Shown: piece by piece, positions 10,945 to 20,736 of the stretch | Numbering within the stretch: position 1 is the first letter of the stretch | Layout: each line of letters opens with the position of its first letter | DNA from: Eunapius fragilis | Taxonomy: Eukaryota; Porifera; Demospongiae; Spongillida; Spongillidae | Assembly (NCBI GenBank): GCA_963681505.1 | Contig: OY811973.1 | Span: 5,490,128 to 5,554,127 of the forward strand | DNA length: 64,000 bases | Direction: 5' to 3' | Notes under the pieces: generated by a model | Told to the model about the DNA's origin: nothing | The model's database searches: none | What the model saw: only the letters and a program-made list of their open reading frames with translations | Translations under genes and position numbers: made by a program

Positions 10945-11867
10945 ACTATATTTTGAGTGCAGATGGCTTACTTGCGCATTGTGCATCTTGGCACAAATCA
11001 TGTCACTTAAAGTACAACAATGATAAGCTGATGACGGCAATAAAAAGGGATGGTACTGCTCTAAGAGATGACTTAGAAGATGACAGGAGAAGAATTAAGC
11101 GACATGCGTTTAACATTCAGAACTGTTTGTTCTGCGAGAAGGGAGAACAAGAAGGTGAACTCCATCAAATCTTGTCGCTTGATGCCGACTACAATGTGCG
11201 GGCTATGGTTACAGAACTAAATGATGTTCAACTTTTAGCCAGAATTGTAGGTGGTGATCTGATTGCGATGGAAGTAAAGTACCATCTCAAATGCATGGTT
11301 AATCTAAGAAATCGCTATCGCAGTCTTGTCAGGAAGTCAGACAATGATGCAGGGGTTCATACTACGGAGAAAGTTATCGAGTCTCGCGTATTTGTTGAGT
11401 TGACAACTTACATTCAACAAGTTGTAGAGAGTGGGGAAACTGTGTTCAAGCTGTCTGAGATCCATTCTCTTTATACAAGTCGCCTTAAAGAATTAGGTAT
11501 CCAGAAACAAGTAAACAAAACCAGATTAAAGGAAAAGTTGTTAGAACATTTTGTAGAAGCACAAGCAGAGCAGTTTGATGGTAGAAACATTGCTCTTATT
11601 TTCAGACAAGGGATGCGAAACATGTTGAAAGATGCTCTTAAAAGGAGAGACTTTACTGAGGATGCTGTAATTCTAGCAAAGGCTGCATATATCATTAGAG
11701 AAGACATCTTCTGTCATGATGGTTTTACATTCACTGGCTGCTTTCCACCAGAATGTCAAGAGAAATCACTGCCAGCAAGCCTCAAATACATGAAATACAG
11801 TCTTTCCCACCATCTCTTTCAGACTTTGGTAAGCTCCATTTGCCCAGCACAAAATCAGATCAAGTAA
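10945..11867 (+). CDS. Transposon protein, middle part
   Basis: This open frame follows the nested MITE. It contains WHKSCHLKYNN, CLFCEKG and YHLKCMVNLRNRYR, spaced cysteines and histidines that suggest DNA-binding zinc modules. A long helical, lysine-rich stretch follows. It overlaps the next frame (11753-13123) by about 110 bp in a different phase. The homologous path appears to switch frame near 11820, which indicates a frameshift in this copy rather than two genes. The family is recurrent in cnidarian, sponge and fish genomes, but I cannot name it. Confidence 0.6.
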
Positions 11868-13123
11868 AATGCATTGAACAACCAGGGGACCTGGAACCAC
11901 CTTCTACTTATGAGTGCAAAATCTTAGATGGTGCTGTCATTGTCCACTGCCTTCCAACAGCAGGTGTTGTCACATTCAATGATTATGCAGACAATGTATT
12001 CATTCCTTATCTGGAGAAGCTGCTGCAAGGTACTGCCAGATTGGATATTGTGTGGAATACATATATTGCAGGCAGCTTGAAAGAGTGTACTCGTGAGAAA
12101 AGAGGAAAGGGTGTCCCTAGAAAGGTGTCAGGGCAAACAAAGATTCCAGGTAACTGGATGGACTTTCTTCGTGACACAAAGAACAAGAAAGAATTGTTTG
12201 CTTTCCTGACCTCTAAAGTTGCAGGGATCATATGGCCACCAGATAAATCTGTCTATATTACATCAGGTCAATATGTGGAATCCATGAATTCCAGCAGACC
12301 CATGTTGGCCTGCAATCATGAGGAAGCAGACACTCGCATTGTGGTCCATGTAATGCATGCACTTGAACAGGGGATGAAGTCAGTTCTTGTTCGTACTGTG
12401 GACACAGATGTCATTGTTATCTTAGTAGGTGTGTGTGCTAAGTTGGCTACCATTCAACCTTCATCAGACATCTGGGTTGCATTTGGCACAGGCAAAACTC
12501 TTTACAGCATTGTTCACATTTGTGCCAGTCTTGGGCACCATAAGTCACAAGCATTGCCTGTGTTCCATGCATTCACAGGTTGTGACACTACTTCATCATT
12601 CAGGGGTAAAGGCAAGAAGTCAGCCTGGAATGCATGGCAGGCCTGTGATGAAGTTACAGAAACATTCATGCATCTGGCTTGTAACCCATTTGTGGTTTTC
12701 AACGTTGATTCTCACCATTTTCAAATGCTAGAGAGACTTGCAGTTTTGATGTACGACAAAACCAGCCAGCATATTTCTGTAAATGAAGTTAGAAGGGAAT
12801 CATTCTGCCTGAAAAGTCCATCCATGGAAAGAATGCCACCGACACAAGATGCCTTGCTTCAACACTCTCGACGAGCCATTTACCAAGCAGGAATCTGGAC
12901 TATTTCTATGCAGGTACAAGCAGCTATTCCCTCTCCACAAGAATTTGCATGGATCAAGAAGTCTGAATCATGGGTTCCAGTTTGGATTACACTTCTAGAG
13001 GTATCAAAAGCATGCAGAGAACTGATAAAATGCACATGCAAAGGAGAGTGTTTGAGATGCAAATGTATCAAATCAAATCTACCGTGTTCACCACTTTGCA
13101 AGTGCAGGTGTATTTACATGTAA
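11753..13123 (+). CDS. Transposon protein, C-terminal PIN/FEN-like part
   Basis: The 456-codon frame contains the acidic motif HEEADTRIVVH followed by RTVDTDVIVIL and then FTGCDTTSSFRGKGKK. The spaced acidic residues resemble the metal-binding core of PIN/FEN-type nucleases. This is an inference from motif layout, not an assignment. The C-terminus is cysteine-rich (CTCKGECLRCKC and CSPLCKCRC), probably zinc-binding. The first codons are out of frame with the upstream part, so the true protein would join the previous segment. It is most likely the catalytic part of the transposon's protein. Confidence 0.6.
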   Translation: MSREITASKPQIHEIQSFPPSLSDFGKLHLPSTKSDQVKCIEQPGDLEPPSTYECKILDGAVIVHCLPTAGVVTFNDYADNVFIPYLEKLLQGTARLDIVWNTYIAGSLKECTREKRGKGVPRKVSGQTKIPGNWMDFLRDTKNKKELFAFLTSKVAGIIWPPDKSVYITSGQYVESMNSSRPMLACNHEEADTRIVVHVMHALEQGMKSVLVRTVDTDVIVILVGVCAKLATIQPSSDIWVAFGTGKTLYSIVHICASLGHHKSQALPVFHAFTGCDTTSSFRGKGKKSAWNAWQACDEVTETFMHLACNPFVVFNVDSHHFQMLERLAVLMYDKTSQHISVNEVRRESFCLKSPSMERMPPTQDALLQHSRRAIYQAGIWTISMQVQAAIPSPQEFAWIKKSESWVPVWITLLEVSKACRELIKCTCKGECLRCKCIKSNLPCSPLCKCRCIYM

Positions 13124-13985
13124 TTAACAACATCCTTTTTAGGTCACAATTAAATGAATGATACACAATGCATTTATTATATTTTGTTACACCCAACACA
13201 ATGATTCTCATTTGTTTTTGATATTTCTTGGGGTTAGGGCAAAGATTTTGGAGGGCTCCTAGGCTAGTTTTGATCAGTCAGTGCTAATGAATCTTCATGC
13301 AAAATTTGATGCTTTTATCCGCTCCGTAACAATAATATCAATAAGCTACCCTACTAGTGGCAGTAAAGGGGTCTGGGGGAGCGCGGATAGCCCCACCAGT
13401 GGGGTCTGGGGCAAAGCCCCTGCCGCTTTTTTGCTTTTGCGTTGATTTAGCATGGATATCCAATACATATACATCACGCGATATCCAGATTACTAGAGCC
13501 TGCATGGATGGCGACGAGAAAACTCTTCATTCTTCACAATGCTATGGTTCCTACTGTTCAGCAGCTGCAATTAAATTTGTGACGGAAAGCTATTGTGAAT
13601 TTGTGACCGAAGCGTGCACGTGACCATACACCAGCGATACATGTCGGTCTATGAACGTTAACGACTCATGTATGTAGTTTGTTTAGCTATAGCTACCTGT
13701 TAGGAAAAGAATCGATCCATCCCACTCACGTCTTTTGATCGCTTACCTCAATTGCTGCTCACGCGCACCGATCGCGCGATTAAATACTAATTAACTACAT
13801 GCACACATGCCGTTATGTATTAATAGGAGGATTTAATTAGATCGATATAGACCCCGCTTGGCTAGAAGCTTGCAAATCCAAGGACGCAGAACGCTGCATA
13901 GATTACGGTATGCATTACGTCATTCTTCATATAGGAAAGGGGGGTCCGGACCCCCCCCCCCCCCCCCCCCCTAAATCCGCCCCTG

Positions 13986-14660
13986 GACTATCCATGCCGG
14001 GGCGCCGTATCCTATTGTTAGTACTGGGTCCTCAACGTGCCTTCACAGTCACCACGCTAGACGTCATTTCGATAAAAGGTCGAGACATTCGACCGACGAG
14101 ACCCTGACCAGTAAAGGATTTCTGCTAACGCTGGAATATACTGGGCAGCAGATCGCGGGATTGCGAGGCTTGTTGTCTCAGCGATGCTGGGCTACCTCGC
14201 ACAAGCTGCCCGTCTGTTTGGTTGAGCCATTCGTACAGAATTCGCATCTAGTTCACGGCTACGGCATGAAAACACTAAGTGCCTATTACCGGTTGGATCT
14301 TTATAAATGTTTCTTCAGGAGGCTCCAAGAAAAATATTATCGGTCAATATAAATATTTTACACTATCGGAATTGTCCCCTCTTTGTACTCGAAGGATGCC
14401 CATATCACAGCAGCACATACGGAGTTGAACGCCAAGGCAACTGCACAGGTACTGGCGAATTTCATGACGCTATGTCGTATTTAAAGCAACACAACTTTGA
14501 CGTGATAGAAGAAATGTGTCTAATGTGCGTTTCAAACACAGGTTCTACACACAAAACACTTTATTCTCAGTTATACTCAAAGTATAACCCACAAACTGTT
14601 ACAGTGATATTCAACAAGTGGAAGTTTCACGTGGAATCAGAGCTTCAATGCCCTCATGTG
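13986..14660 (+). pseudogene. Broken gene of a glycosyltransferase-like invertebrate family, split by the transposon
   Basis: The frame contains FLLTLEYTGQQIAGLRGLL, then LSQRCWATS and LVEPFVQNSHL. This layout recalls a large, poorly described family in sponges and cnidarians that resembles protein O-fucosyltransferases; that comparison is from memory and uncertain. A second block follows in another frame (APRKILSVNINI at about 14320, TVIFNKWKFHV at about 14600). An open frame in the correct phase also continues leftwards across the transposon, from 10040-10124 to 13986. The 3' side ends at an NRF gene fragment and minisatellite. It is a disrupted host gene: the transposon inserted in its 5' part, there is a frameshift near 14310, and the 3' end is lost. 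Confidence 0.45.
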
Positions 14661-14747
14661 CCTCCTTGGTGCAGTACAGACCTGTCTGTTTCTGCTGGAG
14701 GCTTGCAGTTCAGTGCTGAGCTGCAGATGCATGCTGATAGATACATC

Positions 14748-14818
14748 TATTGTTGGGTACTATGCAAACTCTGCATATTCATGTCAAGCCCTATTGTATA
14801 ATAGCACCATAGTCCTCT
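14748..14818 (+). pseudogene. Sense fragment of the NRF-6-like gene
   Basis: This 70 bp matches the NRF-6-like coding sequence around TTGGGTACTAT and CATGTCAAGCCCT, with small deletions. It then continues into a short unique piece and the minisatellite. The junction sequence (AATAGCACCATAG, then CTATATCACACCTGTCCCTC) is shared, in reverse orientation, with the left-hand fragment at 545-560. Confidence 0.7.
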
Positions 14819-14839
14819 TCCCTATATCACACCTGTCCC

Positions 14840-15165
14840 TCACATCCTCATTGGATCACACTCCCCTCATCCCTGGATCACACCCGCTCCCTCCTCCCTG
14901 GATTACACCCCCTCCCTCCTTCCTGGATCACATCCCCCTCCTCCCAAGTTCACACCCCCTCCCTCATTCATGGATCATACTCCCTCCTTCCTCCCTGGAT
15001 CACATCCCATGGATCACACACATCCCTCCCTCCTCACTGGATCACATAACCGCCCTCATTCTTGGATCTCACTCCCTTACTTCTTCCAGGATCTCACGCC
15101 CCTCTATCCCCCCTCGATCACACCCCTCCCTCCCTCCTACCTGGATCACAATTTAACTAAATGGT
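14840..15165. repeat. C/T-rich minisatellite (inverse of the 1-540 array)
   Basis: The units, such as TGGATCACACCCCCTCCCTC, are the reverse complement of those at 1-540. About 12 degenerate copies are present, followed by a run of 17 G at 15182-15198. Confidence 0.88.
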
Positions 15166-15580
15166 TGCAGTGGTGGATACAGGGGGGGGGGGGGGGGGTG
15201 AGATAAAAATCACAATCATATATGGTGATTGTCAGTTCGACTCAAAAGTGCCTTTTTTATGTGAGAGTGTTTTCACCCAGATGCTCTGAGTTATATTGCT
15301 CCAAAGACCTTGCCATAGTGTTCAGACAACAGAGATCAGCCAAAAACGAGAACCTGGATACTCATGGTGTATTTACCCCATTTGTATTCACTGGATAGAG
15401 ACTACAAACATTCTACAAGCATTGGCAGATATGGTGGCTCTCATACTCCATTGGTTTGGTGCCACCTTGGATTTTTCATCCTATGTTCAGCCATTACATG
15501 CGTACAGGTAAAGAGAATGACTTTTGATACTTTCCATACATGTCCTGTGTTTACATGTGCAATTGTTTCCTTGTTATAAA

Positions 15581-16738
15581 CAAGTAAAGAAAAACATTCT
15601 CTAACGAGAAAGTTGGTGGGATATAGGAATTGGAGGCAATGGTGGTGTTAAAAGGAAGGGAACAAGGTTTTGAGAAAAGGGTAATGAGACAAAAATCCTA
15701 CAAATAAAGAAAAACATTCTCTAACGAGAAAGTTGGTGGGATATAGGAATTGGAGGCAATGGTGGTATAAAAAGGAAGAGAACAAGGGTTTGGGAAAAGA
15801 TAAATGATACTAAAATCCTATATTTAGCACTTCATTTGGTTCTGTTACATTTACACGTGCTAAATATAGGATTTTTGTATCATTTATCTTTTCCCAAACC
15901 CTTGTTCTCATCCTTTTTACACCTGGACCATTGCCTCCAATTCCTATATCCCACCAACTTTCTCGTTAGAGAATGTTTTTCTTTACTAGTTTCCTCAATT
16001 TTTTCATTATCATTTTTTATCGATATTACTACTGGCAAGTTGCCCCCCCCCCCCCCCCCCCCCCCCCCCCGCTTCAATTACCGTCACGAGCAGACGTCCG
16101 CTTTTGTTTGGGATCCCTGTAAGGAACGCGGGAGACTTTGAATACGTTTGATGGAACAGATCCCATGGTCGATAGGTTTAAACCCAAGGTCCGGAACACG
16201 ATTTTTTTCCCTGTGAGAATTCTAACTCGTCGTCTGCTCTCCTGTTTTGTTTGTACAACTCTAAATATACGTAAATTTCGCCATGGGAACGCTTCATTCA
16301 ACACTAGGCATTACGTAATGATTACGTATATCAGTTTTATGCTTTATTCATACATCTGATACTTGAAGATGTCCTTCCAGGAGATTCTAAAGCGATTGGT
16401 ATAATTGGCGCTCTTTAAAACCGTTCCTATCCAGAGTTATACCATAGATACTCTATTATCTATGGTTATACTCACCCGAGAATTAGAAGACGACGACGAC
16501 GTTGACGACGGAGAAGATTTGGCCTGGGGACGAGGTAATACACGAACTTTTTTTGTTCTCTTAAAGCAAACAGTTTTGAAGACTGGAGTAAAACACTAAA
16601 ATGACCGCCTTTGCCTTCTGGATCGATAGCAACAAAGAGCTACACTATCCGTTTCTCGGTACGCGAGTTATACGCGGGTTGCGTTTTTAAAAATGATATT
16701 CACGACCCGGGTCAATTCCTATATAGGAACTACTATCG
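15581..16738. repeat. Complex repeat: tandem and inverted ~120 bp units plus first ~0.9 kb unit
   Basis: A 120 bp segment beginning AAATAAAGAAAAACATTCTC occurs twice in tandem (15581-15700 and 15707-15826). It occurs again inverted at 15855-15988, with a palindromic junction (CTATATTTAGCAC / GTGCTAAATATAG). The inverted copy leads into about 750 bp that recurs at 16930-18030. A run of 28 C lies at 16043-16070. No coding region is supported. Confidence 0.8.
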
Positions 16739-17093
16739 TATTTAGCACTTCTTTTGGTTCTGTTACATTTACACGTGCTCAATATAGGATTTTTGTCTCA
16801 TTACCCTTTTCTCAAAACCTTGTTCCCTTCCTTTTAACACCACCATTGCCTCCAATTCACCAACTTTCTCGTTAGAGAATGTTTTTCTTTACTTGTTTCC
16901 TCTATTTTTTAATCATCATTTTTTATCGATTATTAATACTGGCAAGTGCCCCCCACCCCCCTCCGCTTCAAATACCGTCACGAGCAGACGCCCGCTTTTG
17001 TTTGGGATCACTGTAAGGAACGCGGGAGAATTCTAACACGTCGTCTGCTCTCCTCTTTTGTTTGCACAATTCTAAATATACGTAAATGTCGCC

Positions 17094-17334
17094 TATACTT
17101 ACTTAATTATTCTATGTACAGTCTACCCTCGATATAGTCCGGGCTACGGGAACCCCCAAACTAGCGGACTGTAGGACAAACGGATAATAGCGATGCGATG
17201 TTTAGCTTACGAAGGGTTAGTAGTTGGCAAGAAAAATAGCGGACATTATCGCGGATGGACTGTATCGAAGCGGACACTATGGAGGGTAGACTGTATGTAC
17301 CTTTATTTATTTATGAAATCGTGATACTAAAAAA
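17094..17334 (+). mobile_element. A-tailed insertion with ~10 bp target duplication
   Basis: Compared with the first repeat unit, 241 bp are inserted between two copies of AAATGTCGCC (17084-17093 and 17335-17344). The insert ends in a run of A. That combination is typical of LINE-mobilised (SINE-like) insertions. It contains the nested MITE at 17119-17293. Confidence 0.55.
17119..17293. mobile_element. Pogo/Tigger-like MITE
   Basis: This 175 bp element has inverted ends CAGTCTACCCTC / GAGGGTAGACTG and a TA duplication on each side (17117-17118, 17294-17295). The end sequence and the TA target are characteristic of the pogo branch of Tc1/mariner elements. Confidence 0.85.
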
Positions 17335-17628
17335 AAATGTCGCCATGGGAACGCTTCTATTTAACACTACGCATTACGTAATGATTACGTATGTCAGTTT
17401 TATTCATACATCTGATACTTGAAGATGGCCTTCCAGGAGATTCTAAAGCGATTGATATAACTTGCGCTCTTTAAAACCGTTCCTATCCCGAGTTATGCTC
17501 ACCCGAGAATTAGAAGAAGACGACGACGACGGAGAAGAATTGCCTGGGGACAGAGATGCTGGGGACAAGGAAACGAACTTTTGTGTTCTCTTAAAGCAAA
17601 CAGTTTGAAGACTGGAACAAAACATTAA

Positions 17629-17885
17629 CCGATTAAGGCCTAAATATGGTTTGTTATGTAGAGGCAGAGATAAACTTATATATTATCTCTGGTAGAGGTT
17701 ATTTGATCTTAAATGTGGTCACTAAAAATGTTTTGTGGCAGGAAGGGGTTATCCAACGATACCGTGTTCATGAAAGATTTCAAATTGGTATAATCTTTCT
17801 GTGGTTTGTGGTCATGTCCCCCAAAATACCTTGGTAGCTGTAAACAACTATTTGACGCGAATTTGCGGCTACAGGACTTAATCGG
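17629..17885. mobile_element. piggyBac-like MITE
   Basis: This 257 bp element has inverted ends CCGATTAAGGCC / GGACTTAATCGG and is flanked by TTAA on both sides (17625-17628, 17886-17889). The TTAA target duplication is the hallmark of piggyBac elements. The first repeat unit has an uninterrupted equivalent site. Confidence 0.8.
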
Positions 17886-18125
17886 TTAAAATGACCGTCT
17901 TTGCCTTCTGGTTCGATAGCAACAAAGAGCAACACTATCCGTTTCTCGGTAATACGCGAGTTATACGCGGGTCGCGTTTTTAAAATGATTTCACGACCCG
18001 GGTCAATTCCTATATAGGAACTACTATCGTAGTTCCTGAGAACTACTATCGTAGTTCCTGATATAAAGATATTTAAAAAATAAAATATATACAAATAAGA
18101 TTTTACACACCTGTCTACGTCATTT

Positions 18126-18512
18126 TCATGGCTGACTGATCATTTTCAAAAATATTCCTTTCAAACCTTTGGACATACAAAGAAGCCTAACGCAAGGTGC
18201 AGGTACCTTAGGGTGGTGTGTATCCAAGTACATCTGCAGCACCATTTTCTGAAAATGTCCTCCTCCAAGTAAAAACAGACAAGACGACCTTGATGCAATA
18301 GCTCCATGCAGAGCAGCAATGTAACCGATGTCTTTGTTAGCATTCTCCTGCAGTCTATCAGCATCTTCAAGTTTCCACACATTATGGTACTTTCTACCAA
18401 TAATGATTTCAATTTGTTTAGTGACATTGCTAATATCGTCAAGTGGCACTCCCAATTTCCCAACTGTCTTATTGAATGTTGCACTACCGTACTTTCCAAT
18501 GTCTGTTGTCAC
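18126..18512 (-). CDS. Uncharacterised 128-residue ORF
   Basis: The frame encodes a mixed hydrophilic protein with LDDISNVTKQIEIIIGRKYH and LEDADRLQENANKDIGYIAA. No family is recognised. Its composition looks like a folded protein, and it may be one exon of a larger minus-strand gene or a relic of a mobile-element gene. No start context or splice partners could be established. Confidence 0.3.
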   Translation of the reverse strand: MTTDIGKYGSATFNKTVGKLGVPLDDISNVTKQIEIIIGRKYHNVWKLEDADRLQENANKDIGYIAALHGAIASRSSCLFLLGGGHFQKMVLQMYLDTHHPKVPAPCVRLLCMSKGLKGIFLKMISQP

Positions 18513-18662
18513 AAATTACTGCGGTGTCTGTCTGTACTGTATGGCCTCAATGCTGTGAAGACAGTGAAACATATTAAAGTTGTGGTGTGATGTAATCAAG
18601 TACCACTCCAGTCTCAGCATTATGGCTACAAAGCTGTAGCTTCCTATGATAGAAATGACTAT

Positions 18663-18710
18663 GGCCACTAATGATGACATGAGTAAGACACATAAAAATC
18701 ACACCACGAG
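18663..18710 (-). pseudogene. Short antisense NRF-6-like gene fragment
   Basis: CACTAATGATGACATGAGTA and the next 25 bases match the complement of the coding sequence around ACTCATGTCATCATTAGT. The same segment is part of the fragment at 545-700. A run of 24 G follows at 18883-18906. Confidence 0.6.
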
Positions 18711-19473
18711 TAAGGTAAACTGCCATATTAGAACCGGTTTTTAAACGGACTGTACAAGTCAAACGCATCGTCTGGAGGACGTTTTAACACCACCAAGTGT
18801 CACTACTGATGGATGCGCACCATACCATCGTTTTAAAAGTTTTCCAGCACCTTTTGTTTTGTACATCCACTCGCACCTCTGAGGGGGGGGGGGGGGGGGG
18901 GGGGGGTTCGCGATGAGTGCCAAATTAGAACAGGGGGTGTGTCGTAGCTTTTTTAATAGTTTCAATCGTACAGACAACCAGCAACGCCGCCAACATATCT
19001 AGAAGTATCCGAAGTGAAGTTCTAAACACACAAAAAAATACATTTGCGTTCTCTGTCTGCAACTATGTCACTTTCTGTTAGTTCGAGGGGTAGTGATTTT
19101 AAAAACGCCATGCATTGCAAGAGCTAGCAAAAGCCCTCCTTTTCCCCATCTTTCTATTCATAAGTCATGAGACATCGATTTTAAGCTTAAAACTTTGCTA
19201 TAAGTGGTTACGCGGTAGAGCTACTTCAAGTCAAAGAGAGGCTTCGTGACCTCCATTGAAAATTACCGGAAGTGAGTACTAAATGAGCCATAGCTTGCAT
19301 GGTGGAAATTGGCATCGCTAAGTTACGGTTATAACACAAATCTACGCAAGAAAGAATGAGTTTTAAATCCCTACCTCTTCTACAGCCCCCTGAGAATCGC
19401 TGGAATTCAGCAAAACAAAACTTGTTTACCTATACTTGGTTAAATTATTGTAAGAAATACTATTGGAAAATTA

Positions 19474-20242
19474 TTGATAGATGCGCGTATATCGGGTACA
19501 CAATCGGCTATGATTTTTATGGCGTTCAGATCAAATTTAGCACCCTTTGTACAACATTTGATTCATGGTATTTCATCACAAGAACTACATTCTGACAAGA
19601 ACATGTATAAGGCTGGAGTAGCAAGAAAGGTACGGATATATGTGTACATATTGCAACCAATTGTATTTTATGTTGCAATTGTGTTCTAGGCATCACGGCA
19701 CTCATGCAGCCTGTCAGCTGTGTTACTTAGTGGTGTTGGAAGTCTTGAAAACCTCATGAGTTCTGGAACACAATTCAACACGCTACTGGAAGGAATTGTA
19801 CCTGAGGACGCTGTTACACAACATAATGCCATCATGTCTCAAGGTTCAACACTAGTGAACTCAGGAGATTATGTTGAACTCATATCACCTCAGCACAACG
19901 TAAGCATCAATTCATGCACACGTACAAAATGCATAAGAGCCAAACTTTACTTTATGTTCTATATAGATGAAGTATGGAATTCTTCTTGCGGTCTGTGCAC
20001 TTTCAAATGGTTCTGTGCACTGCCTTGTTCAAGGCTTTCATTGTCTTGAAACACCTGATGGTCAGCCACTCCTCAACGAACATGAGTGTCCTCTACTGGA
20101 ACTCAGCAATATAATATACAGTACATCTGGCTCCAATGTAATGCGAGCAGTCTCCATCATCCATGAATGTGGAGGCACCTGCACATTTCGTGAGACTACA
20201 TGCAGCAGTGCAGAACATAGACAGAATGGACATTGCAGTTAA
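19474..20242 (+). CDS. Uncharacterised spliced gene (at least three exons)
   Basis: Three exons join in phase: one ending at about 19628 (ARK before GTACGG), 19690-19899 (70 codons, ending before GTAAGC) and 19967-20242 (to TAA). The end of the first exon reads FVQHLIHGISSQELHSDKN and VARK. The last exon contains VSIIHECGGTCTF, a cysteine-rich stretch. The 5' end and start codon are not resolved. The domain is not recognised. The HECGGTC-type motif recalls a repeated sponge gene family of unknown function, possibly mobile-element derived. It lies just upstream of NRF-6-like copy 2. Confidence 0.5.
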
Positions 20243-20595
20243 CAAACTTGTGTTTAACCATTACTGGAACAACACTATGTATTGTTACAACGTGTACTGT
20301 ACACTGTAAAACAATAACTGAGCAAAATATTATTCATTTTCAGACATGAATGTAATTTAATAACAATGTCCATAAAGGACGCCTTTTCCCTGATCCAAAC
20401 TGTCATCAGTATTGGTTCAAGCATGATAAAAAAGCTGATACAGGAAGTTGCATCAACCTGGTACATTGTATTTGTCTACATGCATTGGTACAGGTATCAC
20501 AACCAATCTGACCCAAGCATGATATCATCAACGTACCAACCATGACATCATTTCAAATCAGGAAATACAATTTGGCTGTGTAATTCGTAGGCATA

Positions 20596-20694
20596 ATGTC
20601 TGACAGTGGCGGCGGAAGGGGTCATCGGGAGTCATATTATTTCATGCCAAATAAGGTTCCAAACATATTAACCATTTATGGTGAAAATCGATAA
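20596..20694 (+). other. Upstream ORF created by MITE insertion
   Basis: The ATG at 20596 corresponds to the start codon used in copy 1 (835). It now reads 32 codons into the inserted element and stops at TAA 20692-20694. If it is in the transcript it would precede the real start at 20737 and could reduce translation. Confidence 0.6.
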
Positions 20695-20735
20695 TCTGAC
20701 TCCCTTCTTAAGGCCCTTCCGCCAGGCAGTGAGTA
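20602..20735. mobile_element. hAT-like MITE inserted at the NRF-6-like start codon
   Basis: This element of about 130 bp has imperfect inverted ends: CAGTGGCGGCGGAAGGG at the left, CCCTTCCGCCAGGCAGTG at the right. It is flanked by AATGTCT on both sides (20595-20601, 20736-20742), or 8 bp with one mismatch. The 7-8 bp target duplication and CAGTG-type termini fit hAT. The duplicated target includes the ATG, so the gene retained a start codon. Confidence 0.8.
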
Positions 20736-20736
20736 A

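Larger units (their letters stand above)
10125..13985 (+). mobile_element. 3.9 kb terminal-inverted-repeat DNA transposon
   Basis: The left end CAGGGGCGGATCCAGG and the right end ATCCGCCCCTG are inverted repeats flanked by a near-repeat of the target (TTCTATCC on the left, GACTATCC on the right). Subterminal inverted repeats are also present: TTACGGAGCGGATAAAAGC at about 10250 and its complement at about 13311. It carries three coding segments on the plus strand (10425-10622, 10945-11867, 11753-13123). A 317 bp MITE has inserted inside its coding region. The termini look like those of hAT elements, but the encoded protein does not show a recognisable hAT dimerisation domain. Confidence 0.75.
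16739..18035. repeat. Second unit of the ~0.9 kb tandem repeat, enlarged by insertions
   Basis: This repeats 15850-16738 in the same orientation, including AACCGTTCCTATCC, the GACGACGACG stretch and TATACGCGGGT. It is longer because it contains an insertion at 17094-17334 (with a nested pogo-like MITE) and a piggyBac-like MITE at 17629-17885. Both are absent from the first unit, so they arrived after the duplication. It ends in the palindromic AACTACTATCGTAGTTCCTG repeats. Confidence 0.8.

Noticed and set aside
18306-18590. Plus-strand frames at 18306-18590
   Set aside because: They lie opposite a longer, more protein-like minus-strand frame and show no recognisable sequence.
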